The notes: generated by a model from the sequence alone, not told the origin. A stretch of DNA of 64,000 nucleotides from Rhodanobacter sp. FDAARGOS 1247 (GCF_016889805.1 NZ_CP069535.1:3038001-3102000), one strand, 5' to 3'. Shown: positions 47,614-54,825, counted from the stretch's first letter. A program made the numbers and translations.

Positions 47614-47725
47614 GTCTAACAATGCGTTCAAACCGAAATTGCATCGCTACGCTAACAACATGGAGGATAGAACTTGCCATGTTGTCAGCTACGCGTTGCA
47701 ATTCGACTTAACTTGAGCGTTAGCC
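47614..47725 (+). repeat. attC 10 (long, atypical)
   Basis: GTCTAAC to GTTAGCC, about 112 bp, twice the length of the rest. Arms include ACAACATGG and CCATGTTGT around a central loop. Only the core ends match the array consensus. Confidence 0.82.
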
Positions 47726-47728
47726 CGC

Positions 47729-48064
47729 ATGGCCAAGACCCTACGAGTTCTTGCACTCTCGACGCTGACAGTCGCTGTCGTTGCTGTTGGGTCATGCGCC
47801 ACGCAAGTGCACCGTTACAACGCTGCACTTGGCCAATTTGCTCTCGGTGACACCGAGGCGGCCGTCATTAGCCGGCTAGGAAGTCCCAGCTTCCGTGAGC
47901 TGGCGGGCGCGCCCTATCTTCGTTACACCGGCACACCATGCACTGCTCCCTGCACTGTCCGGCTGTGGTGGGAGTGGCCGGTACTTCCTGGCATTGAGGC
48001 TTGGTCTGTTGAGCTTGGCCAAGACAACGATGTGGTAAAGACTTATCACTGGGTCTCGCCGTAG
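47729..48064 (+). CDS. Cassette 11: putative lipoprotein with a BamE-like motif
   Basis: 111 residues. An N-terminal hydrophobic segment ends VGSC, a plausible lipobox. LGQFALGDTEAAVISRLGSPSF resembles the glycine/proline turn of SmpA/BamE-like small lipoproteins (LGxT...V...LGxP). Two further Cys in TPCTAPC. BamE-like function is not claimed. Confidence 0.62.
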   Translation: MAKTLRVLALSTLTVAVVAVGSCATQVHRYNAALGQFALGDTEAAVISRLGSPSFRELAGAPYLRYTGTPCTAPCTVRLWWEWPVLPGIEAWSVELGQDNDVVKTYHWVSP

Positions 48065-48070
48065 CATGCG

Positions 48071-48127
48071 GTCTAACATTTCGTTCGAGGCGGACGGCTG
48101 CGCCGCCGCTTAACTCCAGCGTCAGAC
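48071..48127 (+). repeat. attC 11
   Basis: GTCTAAC to R' GTCAGAC, where C replaces the usual second T of GTTAGAC. Confidence 0.86.
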
Positions 48128-48130
48128 CTC

Positions 48131-48631
48131 ATGAATCGACTTTTGGCAGCTTTGGCACTTGTTTTTGTGGGCTCCATTGGGGCGTAAGGATCGGCTGCAG
48201 CCGCTACCAGCCCAGAGGAAATCGTAAGTCGGCTATACCGTGACTTCTCATGGGAGGCCGTCATGGTCAACTCTTGGAACGCAAACACGCTGTCGGACCA
48301 GCCGCAAGCCATTCTGAAGAAGTACTTCACGCCACAACTAGCCGCAGCCCTGCGAGCTGACAGCAAATGCGCAGCAGACAACCATGACATTTGCGCACTG
48401 GAGTATTCGCCCATCTGGGGCGTGCCAGACGCAGGTGTGGGCGCCCTTGGTCTCAAGCTCGACGTTGGAGCAAAGCCCGGCAGCGTGCTTGTGCACTACA
48501 AGGTGGCGTCCACGGGACGCCTTGTTGAGCTTCGGTACCAACTAGTCAAGTTGCCGGTAGGCTGGCGCATCGCAGACATCATCTATCCGGGGGGTGTGTC
48601 TTTGCGCTCTGACCTTGGTATCGCAGAATGA
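48131..48631 (+). pseudogene. Cassette 12: exported-protein gene broken by an ochre codon
   Basis: From the ATG at 48131 the frame encodes a signal-peptide-like start (NRLLAALALVFVGSIGA) and then TAA at 48185-48187. In the same frame the sequence continues GSAAAATSPEEIVSRLYRDF and a full domain to 48631 (CALEYSPIWGVPD, LVHYKVASTGRLVELRYQLVK, WRIADIIYPGGVSLR). The shape recalls DUF3828-type exported proteins. Reading could restart at the Met at 48263, but without a signal peptide. A single base change would restore it. Confidence 0.75.
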
Positions 48632-48632
48632 T

Positions 48633-48689
48633 GCCTAACTGTTCGTTCAAGGCGGACGGCTTCGCCGCCGCTTAACTCAAGCGTCAGAG
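48633..48689 (+). repeat. attC 12
   Basis: GCCTAAC to GTCAGAG; otherwise standard hairpin. Confidence 0.85.
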
Positions 48690-48696
48690 CGCATCC

Positions 48697-48894
48697 ATGG
48701 GGAAATTTCGAGAACTTGAAAATTTCGAAGGTCGGTTCGAGGCAATGGATGTCTCTGAGCTTCGTCGCTGGAAGGACTACTGGACTCAGTATGCGCAACG
48801 CTTTGCCCCAAAAATTCGCAAGGAAGCTATGAGGCGCGTGCACAGAATAGACAAGGCAATTGGCCAACGACTTTCAGAGCAAGACGATGCATAG
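48697..48894 (+). CDS. Cassette 13: small charged hypothetical protein
   Basis: 65 residues, highly charged and helix-prone (ELRRWKDYWTQYAQRFAPKIRKEAMRRVHRI). No motif recognised. About 36 bases separate its stop from the attC. Confidence 0.6.
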   Translation: MGKFRELENFEGRFEAMDVSELRRWKDYWTQYAQRFAPKIRKEAMRRVHRIDKAIGQRLSEQDDA

Positions 48895-48930
48895 GCAGAA
48901 CCAACACGGTCAGTGTGTCGCTGGTCTGCG

Positions 48931-48987
48931 CTCTAACCAGTCATTCGAGGCGGACGGCTTCGCCGCCGCTCAATTCCAGCGTTAGCG
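48931..48987 (+). repeat. attC 13
   Basis: CTCTAAC to GTTAGCG; standard hairpin with CATTCGAGG and CAATTCC variants. Confidence 0.86.
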
Positions 48988-48993
48988 CTCAAG

Positions 48994-49365
48994 ATGAACT
49001 TTCCCGAATATTGGCAGGCCCTCGTTAGCGCCCACGAGCTTGTTGGGGCGTCGGCTTGCGTCGACGAGGAGCACGACCTCTCGGGTATGGGTGTAGAGCT
49101 CACTTTCCTAACGGAGCTGCAAGCACACGAAGAACTCACTCTTTGTTGGCCTGGTATCGGCGTGGCTGCTGACGGTTACATGCCCGTTGCGTGGTGTTCT
49201 GAGGGTAGTGGCGACTACTACTACATCAACAGCAGCGACGGTGCCAACGGACCGCTTTACCGCATCTACCATGACTCGGTCGATCCGCAAGGTTATGATC
49301 CGGAAGAAGCCGTAGCCAAGGTCTTCGAGAACTACGAGGCGATTCTTGACTATGTTGAGCGCTAA
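48994..49365 (+). CDS. Cassette 14: SMI1/KNR4 (SUKH)-like protein
   Basis: 123 residues, acidic. The C-terminal half matches the SUKH pattern: GSGDYYYINSSDGANGPLYRIYHD, then DPEEAVAKVFENYEAIL. SUKH proteins are frequent immunity proteins against contact-dependent or polymorphic toxins. No matching toxin is adjacent. Assignment rests on motif shape only. Confidence 0.6.
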   Translation: MNFPEYWQALVSAHELVGASACVDEEHDLSGMGVELTFLTELQAHEELTLCWPGIGVAADGYMPVAWCSEGSGDYYYINSSDGANGPLYRIYHDSVDPQGYDPEEAVAKVFENYEAILDYVER

Positions 49366-49422
49366 CAACTCGTCCAAGCGGACGCGCGAAAAGCCGCGCG
49401 CCGCTTAACTCCAACGTTAGGC
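49360..49422 (+). repeat. attC 14 (variant hairpin)
   Basis: CGCTAAC to GTTAGGC, 63 bp; second subtype with an extra AAAAG in the loop side and CCAACGTTAG instead of CCAGCGTTAG. Confidence 0.85.
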
Positions 49423-49438
49423 CGCAGGAAGGATTCTC

Positions 49439-49692
49439 ATGACCTACCGAGTCGAGCGAGATGATGCACCCCGTGAGTCATTCGGTGAGTACAAGTACCG
49501 CATCTATCGCGATGGCATTCTGGTTGCCACTGGCATGACTATCGTGGTGATGAGCATGGCATCGACTTCGTTGGCGGCCGTAGCGAGGCGTGGCCTGTGG
49601 GCCGCATGGTCGAGTTCCTTGAAGGCGGTGGCCCCAAGCCAACGACGCTCTCAAAGCGCGCCGAGGCTTATATCCAAGAGAGGCTCGCGTAG
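49439..49692 (+). pseudogene. Cassette 15: frameshifted hypothetical gene
   Basis: Frame 1 from the ATG at 49439 gives TYRVERDDAPRESFGEYKYR and IYRDGILVAT. Near 49530 the natural continuation moves to another frame: WHDYRGDEHGIDFVGGRSEA, then WPVGRMVEFLEGGGPKPTTL and SKRAEAYIQERLA, ending TAG at 49690-49692, just before the attC. The two parts read as one small protein of about 84 residues interrupted by a one- or two-base indel. In frame 1 the sequence instead runs on into the attC. Confidence 0.72.
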
Positions 49693-49704
49693 GGTGGCAC
49701 TGCG

Positions 49705-49761
49705 GCCTAACAATTCGTTCAAGGCGGACGGCTACGCCGCCGCTTAACTCCAGCGTTAGAT
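49705..49761 (+). repeat. attC 15
   Basis: GCCTAAC to GTTAGAT; standard hairpin. Confidence 0.88.
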
Positions 49762-49764
49762 CCC

Positions 49765-49851
49765 ATGACCAACACTGTCGAATGCCATGCACACGGGGAG
49801 CAAGAACAAACCTTCGTTTGCCAACACCTCGTCAGCGCTCTCGGCACGGGC
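49765..49851 (+). pseudogene. Cassette 16: 5' fragment cut by IS copy B
   Basis: The frame from the ATG at 49765 gives TNTVECHAHGEQEQTFVCQHL and then runs into the IS at 49852. The Cys/His pattern (ECxxHG, VCQHL) recalls a small zinc-binding-like family. No continuation is found on the far side of the IS. Confidence 0.6.
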
Positions 49852-49919
49852 CGACGTCCCCCCAGTTTTGAGTAGCACCTCGGTTTGGAGTCCAATCCCC
49901 CATCAGAAGGAGATTGGAC

Positions 49920-50183
49920 GTGAAGAAACGCTTTTCCGAAGAACAGATCATCGGTTTCCTGCGTGAGGCGGAGGCTGGCTTGCCGGTGAAGGCGCTGTGC
50001 CGGCAGCACGGCTTCAGCGAGGCCTCGTACTACCTGTGGCGCAGCAAGTTCGGCGGGATGAGTGTGCCCGACGCCAAACGGCTGAAAGAGCTGGAGACGG
50101 AGAACGGTCGGCTGAAGAAGCTGCTGGCCGAGCAGGTGCTTGAGAACGAGGTCATCAAGGACGCCCTGCGAAAAAAGTGGTGA
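49920..50183 (+). CDS. IS3-family transposase OrfA (copy B)
   Basis: 87 residues from the GTG at 49920, identical in translation to OrfA of copy A. AGGAG lies 7-8 bases upstream. Confidence 0.88.
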   Translation: MKKRFSEEQIIGFLREAEAGLPVKALCRQHGFSEASYYLWRSKFGGMSVPDAKRLKELETENGRLKKLLAEQVLENEVIKDALRKKW

Positions 50184-50996
50184 GCGCACCGGCTCGGCGC
50201 GAGCTGGTGCGGCAGATGGCCGAGAAGGGATTGAGCGAGCGACGTGCGCTGGCGGTCGTCGTCATGAGCGCCAGCGCGTATCGCTATCCGACACGCCCGG
50301 ATCGCAACGGGGACCTCCGGCAACGGATCGTGGCCCTGGCGCAGCGGTACAAGCGCTATGGCGTGGGGATGATCCATCTGAAGCTGCGGCAAGCGGGGCT
50401 GCTGGTGAACTACAAGCGGGTGGAACGGCTGTATCAGGAAGCGAAGCTGCAGGTGCGGCGGCGCAAGCGGAAGAAGGTGCCCGTTGCCGAGCGGCAACCC
50501 GTTGGCTCGGCCGAAGGCAGCCAACGAGGTCTGGTCTATGGACTTCGTGTTTGATCGCACCGCTGAGGGACGCGTCATCAAGTGCCTGACGATGGTCGAT
50601 GACGCCACCCACGAGGCGGTTGTCATCGAGGTCGAGCGGGCGATCTCCGGCCTGGGCGTGACGCGGGTGATGGATCGCCTGGCGCTCAGTCGTGGCTTGC
50701 CCAAGGTGATCCGCAGCGACAACGGCAAGGAGTTCTGCGGCAAGGCGATGGTGACCTGGGCCCACGAGCGTGGTGTGCAGCTGCGCCTGATCGAACCGGG
50801 CAAGCCAAACCAGAATGCGTACATCGAATCGTTCAACGGCCGGTTGCGCGACGAATGTCTCAACGAGCACTGGTTTCCCAGCCTGCTGCATGCACGCGCC
50901 GAGATCGAACGCTGGCGATGCGAGTACAACGAGGAGCGACCGAAGAAGGTGCTGGGCGGGCTGACACCTGCCGCCTATGCGAAGCAGTTACAGTGA
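50177..50996 (+). pseudogene. IS3-family transposase OrfB (copy B), frameshifted
   Basis: Same sequence as OrfB of copy A, except for CAACCCGTTGG where copy A has CAACCGTTGG, at about 50495-50503. The first part (to 50554) loses the DDE core; the second part (from about 50484) carries it without the N-terminal DNA-binding region. Presumably inactive, though copy A could act in trans. Confidence 0.85.
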
Positions 50997-51042
50997 ACCC
51001 GGACTCTAAACCGTCCCGCTACTCAAAGCGGGGGGACGTCGG

Positions 51043-51342
51043 ATGGACACCGACTCGTCCAAAATAGTTGAAGGGGTGGCGCGCGTGTGCGCCAGCTCCA
51101 AGTACTCCCTTGGCGAGCTTGAGGCAATCTTCTGGAATGAGGTTCGCCCGGCAGTATCCTTCAACGTATGGTTGCTTCCTGCTCCTGAGTGGGTTGGCTT
51201 CGAGATCGAGTGGCTCAAGAACCGTGTGCTCGAAAAGCATCACTTTGGTACCGCGTTGCCGTGGAAGCTCTTCCATCCGTACTCTTATTTGTGGTGGTTC
51301 CGGTTGAAGCGCGCAATCTCCGTGCTGCGCAATGCCAGCTAA
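51043..51342 (+). pseudogene. Cassette 17: gene probably lacking its 5' end, abutting IS copy B
   Basis: 99 codons open at the ATG at 51043, 2 bases outside the IS. The text VARVCASSKYSLGELEAIFW and PAPEWVGFEIEWL resembles the DUF7079-type family. In that family an N-terminal segment ending in a V-W..LS-LF-D pattern normally precedes this point, so a short N-terminal part seems missing. The present ATG may be fortuitous. Family assignment is tentative. Confidence 0.5.
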
Positions 51343-51396
51343 CCATTCGTCCAAGCGGACGCGCGTACCGCGCGCCGCTTAACTCCAGCGTTAGGC
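51337..51396 (+). repeat. attC 16 (variant hairpin)
   Basis: AGCTAAC to GTTAGGC; second subtype (GCGGACGCGCGTACCGCGCG). Confidence 0.86.
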
Positions 51397-51407
51397 CTCA
51401 TCTAGCC

Positions 51408-51653
51408 ATGCAGGACGAAATCACCAATGGTGTTGTTGCCGTCGTAAAGTTCATCGCGTACTACATCATCTGGTCGTTTGTTCTGTTCAACCTAGGTCGC
51501 GTGTCGCTACTTCTTGTTACGCTTGGGCAGTATCCGCGAGGCCATGATGCTCAACGTCACGTCAACCAAATCTCGTTCGTTGGCATTTTTGTGCTCGTCT
51601 TGGCTTGGTCAGCTGTTGCCGTCTACAACAACACTCATGGCATCCAGGTCTAA
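51408..51653 (+). CDS. Cassette 18: small membrane protein
   Basis: 81 residues with two hydrophobic segments (FIAYYIIWSFVLFNLGRVSL and ISFVGIFVLVLAWSAVAVYN) joined by a short polar loop. No family recognised. The first in-frame ATG after the attC is used. Confidence 0.6.
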   Translation: MQDEITNGVVAVVKFIAYYIIWSFVLFNLGRVSLLLVTLGQYPRGHDAQRHVNQISFVGIFVLVLAWSAVAVYNNTHGIQV

Positions 51654-51704
51654 CATCTCATTCGAGGCGGACGGCTACGCCGCCGCTCAATTCCAGCGTT
51701 AGAC
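51648..51704 (+). repeat. attC 17
   Basis: GTCTAAC to GTTAGAC; standard hairpin with CATTCGAGG and CAATTCC variants. Confidence 0.88.
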
Positions 51705-51717
51705 ATCAGGGGAGCAC

Positions 51718-52173
51718 ATGGCCGCATCGCCCGAACAGTTGCATGAGCTGCTGACGTATTGCCTAGACTTCGCACGCACAATGCTCGAAAAAGCAGGCGA
51801 GTTTCACCCTTTCGGCGCTACCTTGTCGCAAGGCGGGAAGGTCGCTGCGGTAGGTGGTTACAACGGCGAGGAGCATCCCAAAGCTCAAGAAATCTACGGG
51901 CTTTTGGCTGACGCGTTTCGCTCGGGTGCTGGCACCGGGGAATTTCTAGGCGTTGCCCTTGCCGCGAACGTCAATATTCCCGCGCAGTTTTCACCGGTGT
52001 TGCCAGATGGTGTTCGCGTACATATTGAGTCTGCTGGCTATTCGCGCTTCGTCTACCTTCCATACAAGATTAAAGTGTCTGGCATGTTCAAGAAGACTAG
52101 GTCCGTCGAGGCAGGTGAGCCCTTCTCAGTCGAGGTTCCGCCAAACTTCTACAAGGCCGCAGAGCATGTCTAA
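51718..52173 (+). CDS. Cassette 19: conserved hypothetical protein
   Basis: 151 residues, soluble, with AGGGGAGC before the ATG. The text FHPFGATLSQGGKVAAVGGY and GEFLGVALAANVNIPAQ suggests one alpha-beta domain; similar proteins occur widely as orphans of unknown function. No active-site motif recognised. Confidence 0.68.
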   Translation: MAASPEQLHELLTYCLDFARTMLEKAGEFHPFGATLSQGGKVAAVGGYNGEEHPKAQEIYGLLADAFRSGAGTGEFLGVALAANVNIPAQFSPVLPDGVRVHIESAGYSRFVYLPYKIKVSGMFKKTRSVEAGEPFSVEVPPNFYKAAEHV

Positions 52174-52224
52174 CAAATCGTTCGAGGCGGACGGCTACGC
52201 CGCCGCTCAACTCCAGCGTTAGAC
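52168..52224 (+). repeat. attC 18
   Basis: GTCTAAC to GTTAGAC; standard hairpin. Confidence 0.88.
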
Positions 52225-52227
52225 AAT

Positions 52228-52698
52228 ATGGACTACATCCTTCGCTATCGTTCCACACGCTCCGAGATTTGGCGCTGGTACTGGCGCGCCTGGAAAACGA
52301 AGTACTGGTGGCAACAATGCCTATTGGCGGCCTTTGTGGTTTTTGTAGCCTTGGGTGTCTCTTCCGCGTCCTTCAGCCTTCGCCAAGTTGGGACTTCCTT
52401 CGCCATAGCGCTACCTTTGGTCATCGTCGGCGTTGCATTACGCACGCAAATCTTGTTCAAAAAAGAAGAGCGTGTCCTCTCTGTTGGCCCATTCGGGTGG
52501 TCCACCCAAATCGGCAATAAGTCGGGTGCACGTTCGTGGACGCAAGTTGCAAAGATTCAAGAGACACATGATGCTGTTGTCATTGTGGGTACCAACGGCA
52601 ATGCGCTCATCATTCCATCACGGGCTTTTCCCGACACAATGTCTCAGCAGCAATTCCTCATAGACGTTCAGAGTTGGCACAGTGGTCGCGGTGTCTAA
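52228..52698 (+). CDS. Cassette 20: YcxB-like membrane protein
   Basis: 156 residues. Two hydrophobic segments (LLAAFVVFVALGVSSASF and TSFAIALPLVIVGVAL) are followed by a soluble C-terminal domain (FGWSTQIGNKSGARSWTQVA, ALIIPSRAFPDTMSQQQFL), the YcxB-like pattern ending in a I-I-P-xR-xF motif. Function of the family is unknown. The ATG is 4 bases after the attC core. Confidence 0.65.
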   Translation: MDYILRYRSTRSEIWRWYWRAWKTKYWWQQCLLAAFVVFVALGVSSASFSLRQVGTSFAIALPLVIVGVALRTQILFKKEERVLSVGPFGWSTQIGNKSGARSWTQVAKIQETHDAVVIVGTNGNALIIPSRAFPDTMSQQQFLIDVQSWHSGRGV

Positions 52699-52749
52699 CA
52701 TCTCGTTCAAGGCGGACGGCTGCGCCGCCGCTTAACTCCAGCGTTAGAG
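52693..52749 (+). repeat. attC 19
   Basis: GTCTAAC to GTTAGAG; standard hairpin. Confidence 0.88.
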
Positions 52750-52757
52750 GCTAGGCC

Positions 52758-53186
52758 ATGTGGGCAAACTTCGGCGGCATGCCAAAGCTTCTAAAATTTC
52801 TAACTGCGCATGCCGCATGTTGCTTCGTATTCTTAGCCATATCAGTCATTCCGATCGACTCATACGCTATACAAGGTCAGCACGTCACTTACGCTGAGTG
52901 GTGGAGCAGCGGCGCAGGCGTACTCGCTTCCTTGCTAGGCATCGTTGGCCCCTTCGCGGCGTGGGCACTCGCGTCAAAACGGCCATACGCTCGTCTTGTG
53001 TATTTGAGTTTTCTGGCGCTCGCATTCATAGCGCCATGTCCGTTCTTCGGCGTGCTAGCGTATGTTCTTCCGGGTTTGCTTGTTGTGGGCGTCGGGGCGT
53101 TCTACATGTACAAGTGGCAGAGCGTGCAGGTCTACTTCGCCCCTAACCAGTCGTCCAAGCGGACGCGCGTACCGCGCGCCGCTTAA
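52758..53186 (+). CDS. Cassette 21: membrane protein, second copy of cassette 9
   Basis: 142 residues, same as 46798-47226 except two substitutions. Over the whole cassette only about four base differences are seen: G/A in the leading core, A/C at codon 3, and T/C and A/G inside the gene. The C-terminus again runs into the attC. Confidence 0.7.
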   Translation: MWANFGGMPKLLKFLTAHAACCFVFLAISVIPIDSYAIQGQHVTYAEWWSSGAGVLASLLGIVGPFAAWALASKRPYARLVYLSFLALAFIAPCPFFGVLAYVLPGLLVVGVGAFYMYKWQSVQVYFAPNQSSKRTRVPRAA

Positions 53187-53200
53187 CTCCAGCGTTAGGC
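53141..53200 (+). repeat. attC 20 (variant hairpin)
   Basis: CCCTAAC to GTTAGGC; same as attC 9 up to the recombination point. Confidence 0.86.
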
Positions 53201-53205
53201 AGCAA

Positions 53206-53613
53206 ATGAAGCTACTTCCTTCGACTCGATCGCGACTCCTAAGCTGGACGCTTTTTGCGCTCGTTCTTGCCTGTGCGTGGTACACGGTGCGAGGGATGCA
53301 GCTTGCTATCGCCGGGCAACCTCGATGGTTATTTGCTGCGAGCCTCCTTCCGCTCCTCGGCATCGGGTTGTGGCTACGGCAGCACATCGCACGCATTCTG
53401 GCGCTCATAATTCTCTGGTTCGTCGCTGTTGTTGTACCTCTCGTCATGTTCAATCCATTTGCCGCCTTGGACGGTGTTTATGGGCCAAGTTCGACTCCGC
53501 CTGGGCAAATCATTTTGCAGCCTCTGCCTTGGGTGGTAGCTTCATTTTTTGCAATCCACATTCTTGGCAAGTACAAACACGAATTCCGGTGGTGGCGCGG
53601 CCCAGCGGCCTAA
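53206..53613 (+). CDS. Cassette 22: integral membrane protein
   Basis: 135 residues with about four membrane segments (LLSWTLFALVLACAWY, LFAASLLPLLGIGLWL, ILALIILWFVAVVVPLVMF, LPWVVASFFAIHILG). Ends in a basic stretch KYKHEFRWWRG. No family recognised. Confidence 0.65.
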   Translation: MKLLPSTRSRLLSWTLFALVLACAWYTVRGMQLAIAGQPRWLFAASLLPLLGIGLWLRQHIARILALIILWFVAVVVPLVMFNPFAALDGVYGPSSTPPGQIILQPLPWVVASFFAIHILGKYKHEFRWWRGPAA

Positions 53614-53664
53614 CATTTCGTTCAAGGCGGGCGGCTACGCCGCCGCTTAACTCCGGTGTTGGGT
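53608..53664 (+). repeat. attC 21 (mutated R' core)
   Basis: GCCTAAC to GTTGGGT. The right core departs from GTTAG and the hairpin has GGCGGGCGG instead of GGCGGACGG. Confidence 0.82.
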
Positions 53665-53671
53665 GGCACGT

Positions 53672-53956
53672 ATGGCCAATCGAGAAGTCCACATTCTTTC
53701 TTACTTTTCGTTGCCAACCGATCTCGCGGCAACTTTCAGCAATTGGTCCGAGTTTCGCTCTGGAGCTGATTACTCGGTTGATTTCGCAGCGCTTGAGGAG
53801 ACTGTGGAGGTTCGCCTCGTTGAGTCGACTGAGGAGCCCTCCTATGTCGCTGTTGTCGGCAGTGGCAATGGTCGGCTTTTTGATCAAGTCTTGGGTGCGG
53901 TTTTGTACGCTCTTGGCAAGAACAGTGACAATCTCATGGTGGATCGTGTCGCTTAG
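53672..53956 (+). CDS. Cassette 23: small acidic hypothetical protein
   Basis: 94 residues, acidic (ALEETVEVRLVESTEEPSY). One small alpha-beta domain with FDQVLGAVLYALGKNSDNL. No family recognised. Confidence 0.62.
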   Translation: MANREVHILSYFSLPTDLAATFSNWSEFRSGADYSVDFAALEETVEVRLVESTEEPSYVAVVGSGNGRLFDQVLGAVLYALGKNSDNLMVDRVA

Positions 53957-53989
53957 TTTGCCGTTCGCCACTCAACTCCAGCGTCAGAC
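53951..53989 (+). repeat. attC 22 (truncated)
   Basis: Only the right half is recognisable (CACTCAACTCCAGCGTCAGAC). The left half reads GCTTAGTTTGCCGTTCG and has lost the R'' core and most of the hairpin. Confidence 0.7.
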
Positions 53990-53992
53990 CTC

Positions 53993-54307
53993 ATGCCAAG
54001 CCTCTCGGAAACCCAATTCAAAGAAGCCTTCAGGCCACCCATGAGGCAACTGCCTTTTGAGGCCGGCCCGCCGTTCGACTTCTGGGCTTATATCGACACC
54101 ATTCCAACGAGCGACTTTGCTGGCTACTCATGCCACGGCGGCGTCACATACGTTTGGGAGGACGTGGCACGCGAATTCCAACACGTCATGCTCAACACTC
54201 AACACAAAAACGTGTTCATGGTCATTGTCTTGGACCTCGCATGCAACACCGTGAAAGGGCACCGTCTACTAAACCTCAATGAGCTGTACACCCTCAGCGA
54301 AGGCTGA
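53993..54307 (+). CDS. Cassette 24: hypothetical protein
   Basis: 104 residues, soluble (LPFEAGPPFDFWAYIDTIPT, YSCHGGVTYVWEDVAREFQH). No motif or family recognised. The TGA stop lies in the attC left core, which reads GGCTGAC. Confidence 0.62.
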   Translation: MPSLSETQFKEAFRPPMRQLPFEAGPPFDFWAYIDTIPTSDFAGYSCHGGVTYVWEDVAREFQHVMLNTQHKNVFMVIVLDLACNTVKGHRLLNLNELYTLSEG

Positions 54308-54358
54308 CATCTCAATCGAGGCGGACGGCTGCGCCGCCGCTCAATTCCAGCGTTAGGA
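54302..54358 (+). repeat. attC 23
   Basis: GGCTGAC to GTTAGGA; standard hairpin but altered left core (TGAC for TAAC). Confidence 0.82.
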
Positions 54359-54363
54359 CTCCC

Positions 54364-54768
54364 ATGCCGATCAACGTCGTAGCCAGGCAAAAATTTACCG
54401 TCGGCAATGAGGAATTCGTTGAGGGCTATGCACCCGATGGCTCTTTTGCTGTGGTCTTTGAGGACGACGGAGACACTGGCTACTTCTACGCGCTAGACCA
54501 GTCTCAATCGGGCCAGCCCATCCAGGATGCCATGCACATCTACAACGCAGCCAACGTCACCGACAGGCATCTGCCTTCAGTGGTTGAGCTCGGTTGGTCT
54601 CCCGACAACTGTAAAGCGGTCTTGCTCATCAATGACTATGCGCACGCCATCTTTGATTTCTCTGCCAAACGCGGTTACTGCCGCACGGGCTTCCCGCCTC
54701 CGTCCGAGAAATGGCACGGCCACGACTGGGACGATTCCGCATTCAAACTCTTCGCGGTAGAGTCCTGA
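54364..54768 (+). CDS. Cassette 25: DUF2251-type protein
   Basis: 134 residues. It matches the DUF2251 pattern: FAVVFEDDGDTGYFYALD, then DAMHIYNAANVTDRHLPS, VELGWSPDNCKAVLLINDY and HAIFDFSAKRGYCRTGFPPP. Members are scattered across proteobacteria, function unknown. Confidence 0.75.
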   Translation: MPINVVARQKFTVGNEEFVEGYAPDGSFAVVFEDDGDTGYFYALDQSQSGQPIQDAMHIYNAANVTDRHLPSVVELGWSPDNCKAVLLINDYAHAIFDFSAKRGYCRTGFPPPSEKWHGHDWDDSAFKLFAVES

Positions 54769-54821
54769 CCACTCGATCGAGGCGTACGGCTCCGTCACAC
54801 CGCTCAATTCCAGTGTCAGGT
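54763..54821 (+). repeat. attC 24 (degenerate)
   Basis: TCCTGAC to GTCAGGT. Hairpin reads GGCGTACGGCTCCGTCACACC and is visibly decayed; CAATTCCAGTGTCAGG replaces CAACTCCAGCGTTAG. Confidence 0.75.
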
Positions 54822-54825
54822 GCCA

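Larger units (their letters stand above)
49852..51041 (+). mobile_element. IS3-family insertion sequence, copy B (frameshifted, no target duplication)
   Basis: 1190 bp, the same ends as copy A (CGACGTCCCCCC ... GGGGGGACGTCG) but opposite orientation. Outer flanks GGGC and GATG do not match, so there is no 4-bp duplication. One extra C near 50498-50500 breaks orfB. It sits between fragments of two different cassettes. Confidence 0.92.

Noticed and set aside
45239..49365. Toxin-antitoxin pairs among the cassettes
   Set aside because: Each cassette holds a single gene, and no recognised toxin or antitoxin family was seen, although such pairs are frequent in cassette arrays.
43565..54821. A CRISPR array, suggested by many similar repeats
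   Set aside because: Repeat spacing is irregular (about 200-730 bases), the spacers are genes, and the repeats have attC core ends; no cas genes.
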